Origin: Sorghum bicolor
Lineage: Eukaryota; Streptophyta; Magnoliopsida; Poales; Poaceae
Direction: 5' to 3'
NCBI RefSeq assembly: GCF_000003195.3
Contig: NC_012870.2
Coordinates: forward strand, 53,650,049-53,714,048
DNA: 64,000 bases
In this document: positions 1 to 12,779 of the stretch, one piece after another
Layout of the letters: each line of letters starts with the position of its first letter
Numbering within the stretch: the first letter of the stretch is position 1
Program-made: the position numbers and the translations under genes
Notes under the pieces: generated by a model
Told to the model about the DNA's origin: nothing
The model's input: only the letters and a program-made list of their open reading frames with translations
Databases searched by the model: none

Positions 1-7
1 GGAGAAG

Positions 8-1900
8 ATGGCGTCCAATCAAAGCTGGAATGAAGAGAGGACCCAGACACGCAAGAGAAGTGGAGGTATGCATCAGCTCAAGGAGGTAGACATGCTGTCT
101 GCAAAGCTAGACCTGCTCATGAAGAAGCTCGACGATAGAGCTGGAGACAAGAAAGAAGTTATGCACATCTACGACTCTCACATGACTTGTGAGGAGTGTG
201 GAGACACTGGACACTCAAGCAACCACTGCCCTGAGATGCTTGAGGATGTAAACTACATCAACAACAACAACTACTACTACTACAACCGTCCTCAACAAAA
301 TCAAGGTTGGAATCAACAGAGGCCTAACTACTCAGGTAATTATCAAGGTAACAATTCTTACAACAATAATAATAATTTTCCACCTCTGAGAGAGTTAGTG
401 TCTAATCAAGGAAAGCTAATGGATAACCTATCTAAGAAATTGGCATCTAATGATAAAATGCTAGAAAATATAAATAATAGAATGGATAATTTCTCTGCTG
501 CCATCAAGAATCAAATTAGCTTTAATAAGATGATTGAATCTCAGTTAAATCAAATAGCTGCTGCTATTCCTGCTACTAACCCCGGTATACCATCACAACC
601 GGAAGGATTAGAATCTGCAAATCTTGTAGATATGTTTGATGCAGGTAATTGGAGTAACCCCGTCACTGAATTCTCTACTGACCTTCTGCCGGTCAAGAGA
701 GGAGATCCAGGACGCCCCGTCATCCCGATCTCCATCGGCATGGTGGACGTTCCAGAAGCACTCTATGACTTTGGCTCTAGCATCAACATTATACCTAGGG
801 TACTCTATGAAAAATTCTTTACATATCCTTTATTAGAAACAACCATGTGTTTGCAGTTTGCAGATCAGACGATAACTTTTCCAAAAGGAATATTGAGGAA
901 CCTTTGTGTCCGAGTTGGTACCTTGTATGCCCTAGCAGACTTCGTAGTGGTAGAGACCGGAAATGATGAGAGGGCACCCATCATCCTAGGGAGGCCATTC
1001 TTGAACACCACGGGAGCTATCATCTACGCTAGTGCTGCCAAGATCAGTTTCTACGTCAAAGGGAGGAAGGAGACATTTTTCTTCAAGAACAAGACTACAC
1101 AAATTCCAGATCAATCCAGACGTGAATCAAGGAAGAGGACCAACAGGAGGAACAGGAACAAGCAAGTGTGGACCGAGTCAGCTAAGATGGTCACTGTAGT
1201 TCATGGAGGTCAAGATCACCAACTTAAATCACCGCTTTTGACCAAGATGGACGACCCAGGAATGCCTAGCATCTACTGCTCCATAAATGGATACAACTTC
1301 TACAAGGCAACTTGTGACACCAGATCGGGCGTCAACATAATGGCCGCAGTCGCCTATCGGCTCTTGTTCGGAACCATGCCCCTAAGACCAACATACATTC
1401 AACTCCAGATGGCAGATCAGACATTTCGAGAAGTTAAAGGAACAGTAACTGATGTCCCAGTCAAAATAGACGATCACTTTGTCTACACAGACTTTCAAGT
1501 TATCGACATGGGAGAAGACGAGTACGATCCACCCATCATCCTTGGAAGACCGTTCCTCAGCACCGTTAAAGCAGTCATCTACATTGGAACCGGAGAAGTC
1601 CATATGCACTTCCCCTCAGAGAAGGTACGCTGCTATTTTACTGACCCTAACTATATCGTTGAAGAATCTAAGCAGGTCAGAAAGAGACGCAACCGCAACC
1701 AGAGGAGGCAAATCATTAAGGACGGATGGGCAGACTATGAAGGAGAAGTGGTAAGGTCAGAAGACGTAGAATTTAAACAGAATTATCTAGAGGAGACCGA
1801 AGCACCAAGTCACGTGTGGAAAATGATGATAACTATACATGAAGAGGAGGCGCTGCCGGAAGTACCGACTCCGCCACCCAACGAATCCCAGGACAATTGA
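8..1900 (+). CDS. Gag-protease polyprotein with two retropepsin-like domains, 5' partial
   Basis: This is the structural and protease protein of a retrotransposon. The frame is open to the window edge, so the Met at 8 is probably internal and the gag N-terminus lies outside. A CCHC zinc knuckle spans residues 61-74, followed by an Asn/Tyr-rich low-complexity stretch and a helical segment (about 130-190). A first retropepsin-like fold has its Asp at residue 254 in the motif DFGSS and a conserved IILGRPFL. A second copy of the same fold has its Asp at residue 437 in DTRSG, again followed by IILGRPFL. Both active-site loops deviate from the usual D-(T/S)-G-(A/S). The C-terminus is acidic. No polymerase follows. 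The ORF is 630 codons without a break, unusual in this decayed window. Function beyond particle assembly is inferred. Confidence 0.75.
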   Translation: MASNQSWNEERTQTRKRSGGMHQLKEVDMLSAKLDLLMKKLDDRAGDKKEVMHIYDSHMTCEECGDTGHSSNHCPEMLEDVNYINNNNYYYYNRPQQNQGWNQQRPNYSGNYQGNNSYNNNNNFPPLRELVSNQGKLMDNLSKKLASNDKMLENINNRMDNFSAAIKNQISFNKMIESQLNQIAAAIPATNPGIPSQPEGLESANLVDMFDAGNWSNPVTEFSTDLLPVKRGDPGRPVIPISIGMVDVPEALYDFGSSINIIPRVLYEKFFTYPLLETTMCLQFADQTITFPKGILRNLCVRVGTLYALADFVVVETGNDERAPIILGRPFLNTTGAIIYASAAKISFYVKGRKETFFFKNKTTQIPDQSRRESRKRTNRRNRNKQVWTESAKMVTVVHGGQDHQLKSPLLTKMDDPGMPSIYCSINGYNFYKATCDTRSGVNIMAAVAYRLLFGTMPLRPTYIQLQMADQTFREVKGTVTDVPVKIDDHFVYTDFQVIDMGEDEYDPPIILGRPFLSTVKAVIYIGTGEVHMHFPSEKVRCYFTDPNYIVEESKQVRKRRNRNQRRQIIKDGWADYEGEVVRSEDVEFKQNYLEETEAPSHVWKMMITIHEEEALPEVPTPPPNESQDN

Positions 1901-3471
1901 GAAAATGGAGAGTCCCGTTCGGAAGACTTAAAAACACCGAACGCCTTGCCAAGAGGTAAACTTGGTAGTTATCATTTCCCTTTTAATTATTTCAAATAGT
2001 CTACTTAGTTAATCATATTCATACTATCCTAAAAAGAAAATAAAAATGTGAAAAACAGTAAGCCCCATGTGAGTATACGAGTGGCATAAAACCCATAAGT
2101 ACATTCACTGTGGTGGCATAAAAATAAAATAAAAATATTTTTCTACTTTATAAAATGAAAATATAAAAACAGAGAGTAATAATTATTAAGGAGTCTCAAC
2201 ATGATAAAGGCTAGATATTTATGCTAACACTTAATTAGTTCCACAAGCTTTGTTGTCTATTTGAGCTCCACAGAATTTAAGAATCAAGAAGACTAGCAGA
2301 CGGAGGACATTCTAATCGCTGTCAGAATGCTGCTGACTTTCAAATACACCTCTGCCATCTGCTAGCTACATCAAGAGAAATTACGTCAAAATTCAGCTTG
2401 GGGGAGAGCACCCCCATTTATCCCGATAAGTATCTCTATCTATCTTTATACTTATACTATATTAAAATATAAATATACATAACTATGAAAAAAACCAAAT
2501 AAAGATTTTAAGCTTATATATATATGTCTTTTGCTTAGTGTGTTTAATAAATAAATAAAATAGCTATGCTAATCTGTATCTAAGTAAAACTTAAGCATGG
2601 GTATGATGAATAGTTGCTCTGCCTAATTTGCATATTTTAAGTTCTCTCTCAAGTTTAGATATAACTGTTATAATTTAAAGCTTGCTCTAAACTTAAACTT
2701 GTGGGATGAAAACTTGATCTGAAGTCTAAGTTGGTAACGGATACGATATGGGAAGGTTGAGCTGCTGTTTATCTGTTCCTAGAGATGCTAGAATTCTAGA
2801 GAATTTTATCTTTGAAAAATCTTTAAAATATTGCATGATGAGTTCCTATATGATGAGAGTTTAAATTCCTACCACAGCCATATATACATGCTTGCTAGAC
2901 TTTGAGCCACACATTTACTATTTACTGCTTATGAGCATTGAGTGTGGTCAAGCTGTGTAGACCCTTAGGAGCTTGTCATGTGGTTAGAATCAAGATTCAC
3001 TTGCACGTTCACTCATATATGCTACTTCTACTCCGGAAGTACCATCCACATATATCCATCCATTTCCATCTCCAGAATCACCCAAAAATATTCTACTCCT
3101 AATCCGGGAGAGAATAACAAAAAATATTTCTGTTTTCCCTTGTGAAATAAATGCTCAAGTTATCTTGTTACTACCACTTGCTATATTATCTCAAGAGATG
3201 AGTGCTCTAAAAAAAGTGAGATGAGAGGTAAAAATGGACAAGTGTCCGACAGTAGAATTAGGGGTACAAGATACCCACCTGAGAGAAAAGAAAAAGAAGA
3301 GCATCTCATTCTCCTCATAAAGTTTCAAAAAGCAAGGAAGGTATGTATCCCCTCAAAAGAGCAAAAGTAGAATTAGACTTCCACCATTGTTATCACCATC
3401 ACCATACATCATACATTCGCCACACATGCACATCTTGATTTGACTTATTGATTTGTTTCTTTGGATCCATG
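1901..3471 (+). other. 3' non-coding region of the Athila-like element, first part
   Basis: An AT-rich stretch with no ORF of note. A purine tract (GGGGGAGAG, around 2401) lies about 1.6 kb before the LTR once the Tekay insertion is removed. It resembles an internal polypurine tract. No RT or integrase similarity is visible in any frame. Confidence 0.6.
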
Positions 3472-3476
3472 GTTTG
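3472..3476. repeat. Left target-site duplication of Tekay (GTTTG)
   Basis: GTTTG directly precedes the TG of the left LTR and recurs at 19112-19116 directly after the CA of the right LTR. Confidence 0.95.
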
Positions 3477-6400
3477 TGTAACAGAACCGTCCAATTTATA
3501 AGAATTCAAGTGAATTAGCGACCACAGAGGCAGTCAAACCAATGGACTTGAACCCATATAAACCCGGTAGTCCGACGAAATCTCAAAAGACCTCGATTCA
3601 ACCAACATACAACCAAGATCGTACATGATCAAGCATCACCATCACAGATTACAACACTCATCACAGAACATAGTTTTACATCACATCAGAGTTTCAAAGA
3701 GGTTATTACAAACCATAACAGTAGCGGAAACAAAGTAGTTGTGAAACAACACCAACAGTTATATTACATGCTAGTTCCATAGTCAAGTCCCAACAAAAGC
3801 ATAACTGAAGATAAAGAAGTGATCACGCCCATGATCTACTCATCATCCGCAGCTGGGTGATGACAGTTAGCGCAATAGCCGTGATAGACGATATCATCTG
3901 CAACAGGGGTAAATAAAACCCTGAGTACTAGAATGTACTCAGCTAGACTTACCCGTCATAAACTAGAAATAAGGTGACACCAAGGAGTATGCAAGGCTGA
4001 TCTTTGTGGACTGGTTTGACTCATCTTTTGCATAAAAGCCTTTGTTGTAATAATTCATTTATCAAATTTCAGCAGCAAGTTCATTACTTAGCCACTATCC
4101 ACTAGATTAGCACCTGTTCTAAGCATACACTTGAGTTTTTAAGCATTACAATAATAACCATATCCGGATTATCACATAGCTATCAACATTCTCATCATAA
4201 CCATTAAGTTTATTTAGTGAATTCTACGTTGCCGCTGCCCAAGTCAAGTTCTCACTATCCGGGAGAGACGGCGATTCGAATCGATTCCTATCCAGCTGGA
4301 GGGGTATTACTAGCACTCACCCAAGCATACTTCATGACGGCAGCTCGGATCACCTTTAGCACAACTCCGGACCAATTCGCGGGTCCGTACGGCGCCGCAC
4401 CCCCAGGGACCGTCAATCTGCCAGGGTCAGGACTCTAACCTGACACCTCGGTCTTACGCCATTGACTCCCCGCACATCCTTGCTACCAACCGGGGTGCGC
4501 ACTTGAACCGAACGGGGTATCCGGCTGGAGATGCACTCGTAGGCTTCGCGGTCGGAACGACTTATCCGGCCAACTAAGTGATAGGCATGCGTTCAACATG
4601 ACACGGGGACGTACAACGATTCGGTCCTTAAACGACACAGACGGGGATAGATTCACACCCAAGTCCTCCATGCCTTGTTGCTGCACTATCATCATCCCGC
4701 CCGGTCTCAAGTTCAAGATTAGCACATGGTTATTTCCACGATAGCAAATATAGCCAACCGTGATCATCATTCACCTAACTCTCGCAGGTGACAGGAAATC
4801 ACCCGGCTTCTACCGAGCTAAGCATGGCTAAGCATTTCTTCGATCCTGGACCTACTTTGGTACTGTTTAAGGTGGACAAGGTAGTCATTATGTAGCAAGG
4901 GTGTCATATCAACGCCTACCACTTAATGCAACAATATATAACCATAGTCATTTGATAGCTGAACATGATAATAAAATAGTAGGAGGCTTATAATGCTCCG
5001 GGGCTTGCCTTCGACGTAAGTAGAGGGACGATGGTCAGGGCACTCCGGCAAGTCCTCCTCCTCCTCAGCTCCTTGAGGTAGCTCCCCTTGCTGTCCTGCC
5101 GGCTCCGGCAGCTCGAATTCCAACACTGTCACACCCTTGGGTACACCTATGGATGCATGACAAGGAGATGAATATAGAGAATGCACATATGATGCATGAT
5201 GTCATGATGAGGAGCCAAATAGCTATAAGACAAGGTATAACATGAGTATAAACCTTAAGATTAAGTAAATCATGGAATAACAAGTAAATGCATACTTCTT
5301 CTCCGGTAGAGAGACTAAATAGACAAGTTAAACAAAACCTAGTTACTCCTACTCAGCCACTGGTTTAGTAGACAAACCAACCAGTCACAAGTTTCAGTCA
5401 TAACTTAAGTCTCAGTTAACCAAACTAAGCAAGTAAGCACTTTCTGGAAAGCTTAGCGAATTGTCTACAATTTACTTGTAGACATCCCAGCATGAATCCC
5501 AACCGAAATATGCTAAAACATACAAAGTTGGCTAGCTGTTCTGTAAAATCCAGAGAGCAAGCACTTCGCAACAGCTACTTGAAATATGCATAACTTTTAA
5601 ACTACTCAGCCAAATGTCATGAAATTTGGAAACGAAGTAGATTAGCAAGTTAGCTAAAAGTTTGTTGTAGATAAGTTTCCCCTAAAATAACATCTTTAAT
5701 TAGTTCTCAAGCATTTGCTATCAGCTACACAGAAATGCTCTAGGGAAGGCATAAATAGCCAAAAATAATATTTTACACATGTTGAGAATGTATCAAAGGA
5801 ACAATCCAACTGCACCAGTAGGTAGAACATATCTAAGAAACACCAGAAAACATCATGGCAAGGTCTAAAACCATTTCTATCATCACCTTTTCTATTTATT
5901 TAATTATTAAGGTGATTTAATGAACATGCATTCCAATTGTTCCAAAAATCCTAAGAAAATTACAGCAAGCTACTTATGCTAACATGAGGTCACTGTAAAT
6001 TTTTCAGAACATTTGCACATACACATTGTGAGGTATAGAAATAACAAGATAGTATAGGCATGCAAAGCATAAATGTGAAACCTCATCAAAAAGTGTCAAA
6101 CAACAGATTTCAGATTTTTCCTAGCTTTGTCTACACATAAGTACAACACTCAGAAAGTTTCATCACAAAAGGAGTTATAACTTAATTATTAAAAATACCA
6201 CAATAAACTCCTATTTAAGCAAGAACTATTTTTAACTTCACAACCAGGCTTCCAAAAATCATGATAAATTTATCAGAGCCTACTCATATCATAAGTAATA
6301 ACTCCCTAAATTTGTATGGCCAGCAAATCAATAGATCTCAAGATATAATTACCCACTAAAAATCCAAGATTAATTTATATCTACTTTTTCTGCAAAACCA

Positions 6401-7984
6401 TGGCATGTTTCATATTTTTATTAAAAACTAGACTTATGCTGAAACCTAGCAAAATTGGAACCATGTCATTTGGATCTCTAAAACTCCAGATATGAATTTT
6501 TCAAAAACAGCACAGGCTTCAGCAAAACAGTGACTAGGGGGAGTGAGAGGGAGAGGCTGACACCCGGGACCCGCGCGTCAGTGAGACAGTGACAGGGGAG
6601 AAGCACGCCGCCGGCAAAGCTCAACGATGACGAGATTTCCGCCGGATCCAAGGGCACCTACGTGCTCCTCTCATCAAGGCGACTCTGTTGACCTACTTTA
6701 CCCGCGCTCTACTGGACCCTAAGGTGCTCGCAGTCGGGAATGGCGGAACGGCGGCGTTGCGCGGCGGTACGCCGGCGGATCTAGGCAATGGCGATGCGGT
6801 AGAGCTTCACGCCAAGCATCAATGAACCAAGAGGAAGGGGTAGGAACAAGAATGGAGGAAAATGGTGGAGCAGAGAAGCCTGGCCACGTTGCCGGTGAGC
6901 TCGGGCGGAACTCCGGCGAGGGAGAACTGCTCGGAGCTTGGCAATGCCGCCTTACCCGTGCTTGACAGTGGCCAAGGAGGTGACGCCGAGGTGGAGGAAG
7001 CTTTGGCGAAGCTTTTCGAGGGCTGGCGTGGCCGGAGGCGTCGAAGGGAGCTCGGGCGAAGCTGCCATTCCACGGCGGAGCTCGCCGAGGCGAAATGGAG
7101 AAGGGAGAGAGCGCTGGGGAGGCGAAATGAGGACGGCCGGGGCTCGGGGTGGCGTCGTGGCGTCCAAGTGAAGGCGCCGGGGCTGACAGGCGGGGTCGCC
7201 GTTGACGTACGGCCGCCACGGGGCGTCCACGCGTCCGCCGGCCGGTGACTGACGAAACTGAATCGCGCGATTCAGTCGTCGCCAATAGTGACTGAAACTC
7301 GATCTTTGCCAACGTTTTACTCTCAGCTCAATCGATGGTTTTGGCTGGGAACCAATCCTCTGGACAGAGCTACACGAGTTCTACAACTTTTATTCCAAGA
7401 TCAAAGTCTAACTCTGCCTGGATTTCAATCTACAAGGCTCCCAATCACCCTATGTCGAAACTGTGTGATTCCAGACTTAGCCAAATTTGGCTAAGTGTGA
7501 AATCAGCCTTAATTTTTGGCATGTGAGTGAATTTTGGAAGTGTTCCAGGCTTTTTCATAAAAAGTCATCAACATAACTTTTGTAACTTATGAAATTCTCT
7601 ACAACTTTGCTTCAGGTGTCAAAGACATGCAAGGTTTCTAACACCAGTTTCATAAAACATCTTTGAAAATAGGTCTAGGGGGTCAAAAAGGTCATTCTAG
7701 GGTTAACCATGACTTAGGGGTGTTTTTGGACAAAACCTTCAACATGAACTTGGTTCAAACTGAGGTTCTAAACTTGATTAAAGTAATTTGGAAGACAATG
7801 TACAATTGTTTGCATTGGCTACCCCTTATAGTCACTCAATTCAAGTCACACAAGCAATTTAATCATATAGTGCATATAGCAAATGGCATGTGATCATGGT
7901 ATGATGCTCATGAGTGATCATGATGATGCTTATGTTGAGGCAATGCTCATGGTTAACATGCAAGCTAACACTAGGAGTGTTACA
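3477..7984 (-). repeat. Tekay 3' LTR (left copy)
   Basis: 4508 bp. In element orientation it begins TGTAACACTCC and ends TTCTGTTACA. It holds a GC-rich island (about 6540-7260) inside otherwise AT-rich sequence, and a moderately GC-rich block near 4220-4780. Short ORFs occur in both islands on both strands; I do not regard them as genes. Confidence 0.95.
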
Positions 7985-7997
7985 GCCCTCCCCCCTT
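7985..7997 (-). promoter_or_regulatory. Tekay polypurine tract
   Basis: On the minus strand a run AAGGGGGGAGGGC abuts the 3' LTR. This is the position and composition expected of the plus-strand primer. Confidence 0.9.
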
Positions 7998-8006
7998 ACA
8001 AAAATC

Positions 8007-9740
8007 TCATCCCGAGATTTGAAAGACGTACCATTTTTCGTAGAATGAGGGATAAGTTACTTGTAAATAGTCTTCCCTTTCCCAAGTGGCGTCTCTCTCA
8101 TTTTGACGGTTCCACAAAACTCTAAAAAGTTTGATCACCCTCCCACGAGTAACCCGTTCTTTGACATCCAGAACTTGTACAGGCTTCTCTTCATAGGATA
8201 GGTCTGACTGCAACTTGATATCTCTTGTTTCAACTCTCTCTTCGGGCACACGAAGACACTTCTTGAGTTGAGACACGTGGAATACGGGGAAAATGGTTCT
8301 CATTTCGGGAGGTAGTTGTACTTTGTAAGCTACCTTGCCACTCTTCTCGATGATTTGGTAGGGACCCACATACCTAGGGGCAAGCTTTCTTTTAACACCA
8401 AAGCGATTTACTCCCTTCATGGGCGATACCTTTAGATACACAAAGTCACCTACTTCGAACTCGATTGGTTTTCTTCTTTGGTCAGCATAGCTTTTCTGCC
8501 TAGCTTGGGCGGCTCTCATATGTTGCTGGATAATGAGAACTTGTTTCTCGGCTTCCTTAACGAAGTCAATTCCGTAGTACCTTCTCTCACCAGGTTCGAC
8601 CCACTTTAGAGGAGTTCTACATTTGCGGCCATACAAAGCTTCAAAAGGAGCCATTTGGATACTTTCTTGATAGCTATTGTTGTAAGAGAATTCAGCTAAG
8701 GGTAGCCATTTCTCCCATGCACCCTTGGAAGATATAACACATGCCCTCAACATATCCTCTAAAATTTGATTCACACGCTCAGTCTGGCCGGAGGTTTGAG
8801 GATGATAGGCTGAACTACGAACCAACTTTGTACCAAGGAGTGAATGCAGATGCTCCCAAAAGCGAGCAGTGAACTGAGGACCTCTATCAGAAATGATAGT
8901 GCGAGGCACTCCGTGCAATTTAATTATCTGAGAGAAGTACAACTCAGCATAGTCGGATGGCCGGTATGTAGAGTGTACAGGAATAAAATGAGCTGACTTG
9001 GTCAAACGGTCAACAACCACCCATATGGAATTGTGCCCTTTTTGAGTAAGGGGAAGCCCAACAATGAAATCCATGCTGATCTCTTCCCACTTCCAACCTG
9101 GAATCGACAAAGCTTGCAGTAAACCTGCAGGTTTGAGGTGAGCTGCCTTTACCCTACAGCAAGTATCACACCTAGCAACATAAGCTGCTATCTCCTTCTT
9201 CATTTTGGTCCACCAGAAACGAGGTCTTAAGTCTTGGTACATTTTGCTACTCCCCGGATGAATGGACAATTTGGAAGAATGAGCTTCTTCTAGAATTTTG
9301 TTGCGTAGGTCACGGTCTTTAGGTACAACTAGTTGATTGTCAAACCACAGTACACCCTTCTCATCTACCCGGAAATGCTTGGTGTCTTGCTCTTGCATTT
9401 TTCTCTTGATATGAAAAATACCAGGATCAGATTTTTGGAGCTCTATGATTTGACTTTCTAATGAGCAACTGACTATGATGTTGTGCAGGACCACCGGATG
9501 CAATAAATTGAAGCCTTCCTCTAGGAGAGGTCTAACATGTTGTTTCCGACTGGGAGCATCAGCTACAACATTAGCCTTGCCGGGATGATAGTGCACTTCT
9601 AAATTGTAGTCTTTTATCAACTCCAACCATCTTCTTTGTCTCATGTTCAATTCAGGCTGAGTGAATATATATTTGAGGCTCTTATGGTCAGTGTAAATGT
9701 GACATAGATTACCCAACAGATAATGTCTCCAGAGTTTCAA
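8007..9740 (-). pseudogene. Tekay pol: end of RNase H, integrase, chromodomain
   Basis: 577 codons open. The start is the C-terminal part of RNase H with [10 protein letters not shown]; the usual ADALSR reads ADAPSR here. The integrase zinc-binding His/Cys region (RCDTCC) is followed by the catalytic core with Asp in MDFIVGLP, Asp in ISDRGPQF and Glu in GQTERVNQ, so the DDE triad is complete. The last about 60 residues (from [10 protein letters not shown] to EDYLQV) match a chromodomain, which in chromoviruses directs integration to heterochromatin. The segment is in frame with the fragment at 9804-10097 but separated from it by a TAG at 9804-9806. Integrase itself appears undamaged. The frame ends just before the polypurine tract. 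Confidence 0.9.
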
Positions 9741-9803
9741 TGCGTGTACAACTGCTGCTAACTCTAGGTCATGAGTAGGGTAATTGGCTTCATGTTTCCT
9801 CAG

Positions 9804-10097
9804 CTACCGAGAAGCATAGGTAATAACTCGGCCTTCTTGCATAAGCACACAACCTAGGCCAGTGCCAGATGCATCACAAAAGACATCAAATGGCTTTTCA
9901 ATGTCAGGCTGTGCCAGAACAGGAGCGGTGGTCAGCAAATGGCGTAAAGTGGTGAAAGCGACTTCACACTCCTGGGACCACACAAACTTCACATCTTTTT
10001 GCAATAACTTGGTCATAGGCTTAGCTATCTCGGAGAAGTCTGGAATAAAGTGACAATAATACCAAGCTAGACCGAGAAAACTCCGGACTTCGTGCAC
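9804..10097 (-). pseudogene. Tekay pol: RT C-terminus and start of RNase H
   Basis: A 97-codon fragment with [11 protein letters not shown] (RT thumb/connection) and the first RNase H catalytic Asp in VFCDASGTGLG. A frameshift near 10100 separates it from the RT palm upstream. A TAG at 9804-9806 separates it from the rest of RNase H downstream. Both lesions would prevent a full polyprotein. Confidence 0.88.
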
Positions 10098-11851
10098 TGA
10101 AGTCGGGGCTTCCAGTCTAGAACCTCCTGCACCTTTGACGGGTCAACAGAAATACCCTCTTCGGATAAAATATGGCCTAGGAAAGGCACTTTCTTCAGCC
10201 AAAACTCACACTTGCTGAACTTGGCATAAAGCTGATGTTCTTGCAATCTAGTGAGTACAATCCGAAGGTGCTCCTCATGCTCTTGTGCATTTTCAGAGTA
10301 CACCAATATATCATCGATGAACACCACCACAAACTTATCCAGTTCAGGCATGAACACCGAATTCATCAGGTACATGAAATGAGCAGGGGCATTAGTCAGA
10401 CAAAAGGACATGACTAAATACTCATACAACCCATACCTGGTAGAGAAAGCTGTTTTAGGAATGTCTTCGGGTCGGATCTTAATTTGATGATACCCAGATC
10501 TCAGATCAATCTTGGAGAACACTTTGGCCTTGGCTAATTGATCGAACAAGATGTCAATGCGAGGCAATAGATACTTGTTTTTAATAGTCACGGCGTTGAG
10601 CGGACGATAGTCTACACAAATACGTAGCGACTTGTCCTTCTTCTTGACGAAGAGAGCTGGACAACCCCATGGAGAAGAACTAGGCCGAATAAGACCCTTC
10701 TCTAGGAGTTCTTGCAATTGCTTTTTCAATTCTGCCAATTCATTGGGTGGCATTCGGTATGGCCTTCTAGAGATAGGTGCGGTACCCGGAATTAGATCAA
10801 TTTTAAACTCAATGTCTCTGTCTGGCGGCAATCCGGGCAGATCTTCTAGAAAGACGTCCGGAAATTCACACACTACCGGAATCTCTGCCATGGTGAGTGG
10901 TCTGATAGCATTAGTAGTGTGACGAATGTCATCGCTCTTGGGAAGTTGGACCAAGAAGGCTTCTTTACTATCAGGCTCTCGTAACATAACTACCCTCGTG
11001 GAGGTGTCTATTAGTACCCCATTATTCCTCATCCAATTCATCCCTAAAATAACATCTATGCCCAAGCCTGGTAAAATTACCAGATTTGCTGAAAAGTTAC
11101 GACCCTCAATAGCAATATTCACATCCTTCACTAATTGATTTGTGGAAATTTGGTTCCCAGCAGCACTAATGCAAAACTTGCCACTGTCAAGATCAACTAC
11201 ATGCTGCCCATACTTAGATGCAAATGCTTGACTCATAAATGAATGCGAAGCTCCAGAATCAAACAAGACAACTGTAGGGTGTTGATTTACAAGGAACATA
11301 CCAGCAGTGACCGCTTCACCTTTCGGAATTTCTTCAACCGTGGTGTAGTGCACACGACCCATACGGTTATTGCCTCCAGCTGCAGTATTTCTCTTAGGAT
11401 AAGGGCAATCTCTCGCCCAGTGACCAACTTGCATGCAATTAAAGCAGGGACGGTTATCAGGAGGAGTCTTGGGACCTCCTTGACCCGTGGCACCTCTTGG
11501 GAGAGCAACTATGAAGGACTTGCGAACTCCCATCTTCACATTTGACTTTTTCTGCGGTGGCCTATACCTTGTCACAACGTTGGGTGGGCGGTAGGCCAGT
11601 TTGCTTGTCACTGGAGCCTTAGACTGTGAAGCACCTGCCTCATAGGCCCACTTGCGGTTCTTGGATGCGGCATACACAGCATTAGAGTTTTCCTGAGTCA
11701 ATGCATCACTCACAAACTCATTAAAAGTGGTACTCTTGTTACCAGCCATGTTCTTGGACAACTTGGGTCCCAACCCTCTCTTGAAACTAGCGAGCTTCTT
11801 GGCTTCGGTGTCAACCATCTCAGGAGCATAGCGAGACATTATTAAAAGCAT
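10067..11851 (-). pseudogene. Tekay gag C-terminus, protease and reverse transcriptase
   Basis: A 594-codon open frame. It contains a CCHC knuckle ([14 protein letters not shown]), an aspartic protease active site [11 protein letters not shown], and an RT with [16 protein letters not shown] and the catalytic motif FIDDILVYS. The middle position of the Y/F-x-D-D box is Ile, normal in this clade. The domain order is continuous, so only the edges are damaged: a frameshift near 11850 disconnects gag and another near 10100 disconnects the RT tail. The role is reverse transcription of the element RNA and processing of the polyprotein. Confidence 0.92.
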
Positions 11852-12380
11852 GAAGATACTCGGTCAAGCTTTTAGTGCCTTGCGTCAGGTTCATAAACTC
11901 GGTGTGCTTGATAGTCATTAAGCCTTGTGGAATATAAGTGTTCCTGAAAGCAGTTCGGAACTGGTCCCAGGTTACAACAGCATTGGCGGGCAAGCTAGTC
12001 CTGTAATGACTCCACCAAACACCTGCTTTGCCCACCAACTGATGGGCTGCATATTCCACCTTCAGCTCTTCGGTTAACCTTAGCAAACGGAATTTCTATT
12101 CAAGAGTGTTGAGCCACTCATCAGCTTCTAGAGGTTCAACAGCCTCCTTGAAAAGCGGTGGCTTGGTGTCCTGAAAATCCTTGAAACTGCTGTACTGATT
12201 TGCCTCTCCGCCTTGGCGGGCATGGCGACCACCCCGATTCTGTTGCGCCATAGTTTGCATATCCTCATTGAGCATACGCTGGCCCTCAACAAGAGCTGCC
12301 AATAGCTCGGTAGGCGTAGGCGGGGGAGGAGGTGGTGGTGGCGGCACCTCGTTGTGACCGGAGCGAGTATTGCGAGCCAT
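11820..12380 (-). pseudogene. Tekay gag N-terminal part
   Basis: The start is placed at the ATG at 12380 (MARNTRSG), typical of this lineage, rather than the in-frame ATG at 12398. A run of prolines and the segment ADEWLNTLE lead into the capsid-like region with GKAGVWWSHYR and YIPQGLMTIK. A TAG at 12096-12098 interrupts the frame after LNTLE. A frameshift near 11850 interrupts it again. The product would be the capsid precursor. Confidence 0.88.
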
Positions 12381-12398
12381 CTGCACAAGGCATACCAA

Positions 12399-12779
12399 GC
12401 AATTGTTTCAGGCAACAGATATAATTGTCATGAACTTCAATTGCTGCCATACGGAATTTAATAAAGTAAATTCACATAAATTAAGGCATAATAATCCATG
12501 TACAATAAGAGAATATCTCCCATGACACTTGGTTATTCTCGCGATCCATCACAGCCACAATTTCTCAAAGATTAAAGACATTGCAGAGAATTATTTAGGC
12601 TCAACATAAACATGGAGCATCACAATAAGTGCATAGGGTTACATAGAGTTATTGCCACAACTTAAGTTTTACAGGAGGGGCACCATGGCCAAATACATAG
12701 AGTCTCAACAGAAATTCAGATTACATGTCCATTACACAAAGAGATGGAACTGATACATGAACGGAGAATTATTGCTATG
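12399..12779 (-). other. Spacer between the extra ORF and gag of Tekay
   Basis: About 380 AT-rich bases with no ORF or recognisable site. Confidence 0.6.

Noticed and set aside
4217..4770. Short frames of 73 and 95 codons repeated in both Tekay LTRs
   Set aside because: Present on both strands of the same GC-rich block and explained by LTR duplication.
6719..7312. A 197-codon sense frame in the GC-rich island of both Tekay LTRs (also 17848-18441)
   Set aside because: The two copies differ at many amino-acid positions despite recent insertion, composition is Pro/Ser/Arg-rich as expected of GC-rich non-coding DNA, and overlapping frames are open on both strands. No sign of selection.
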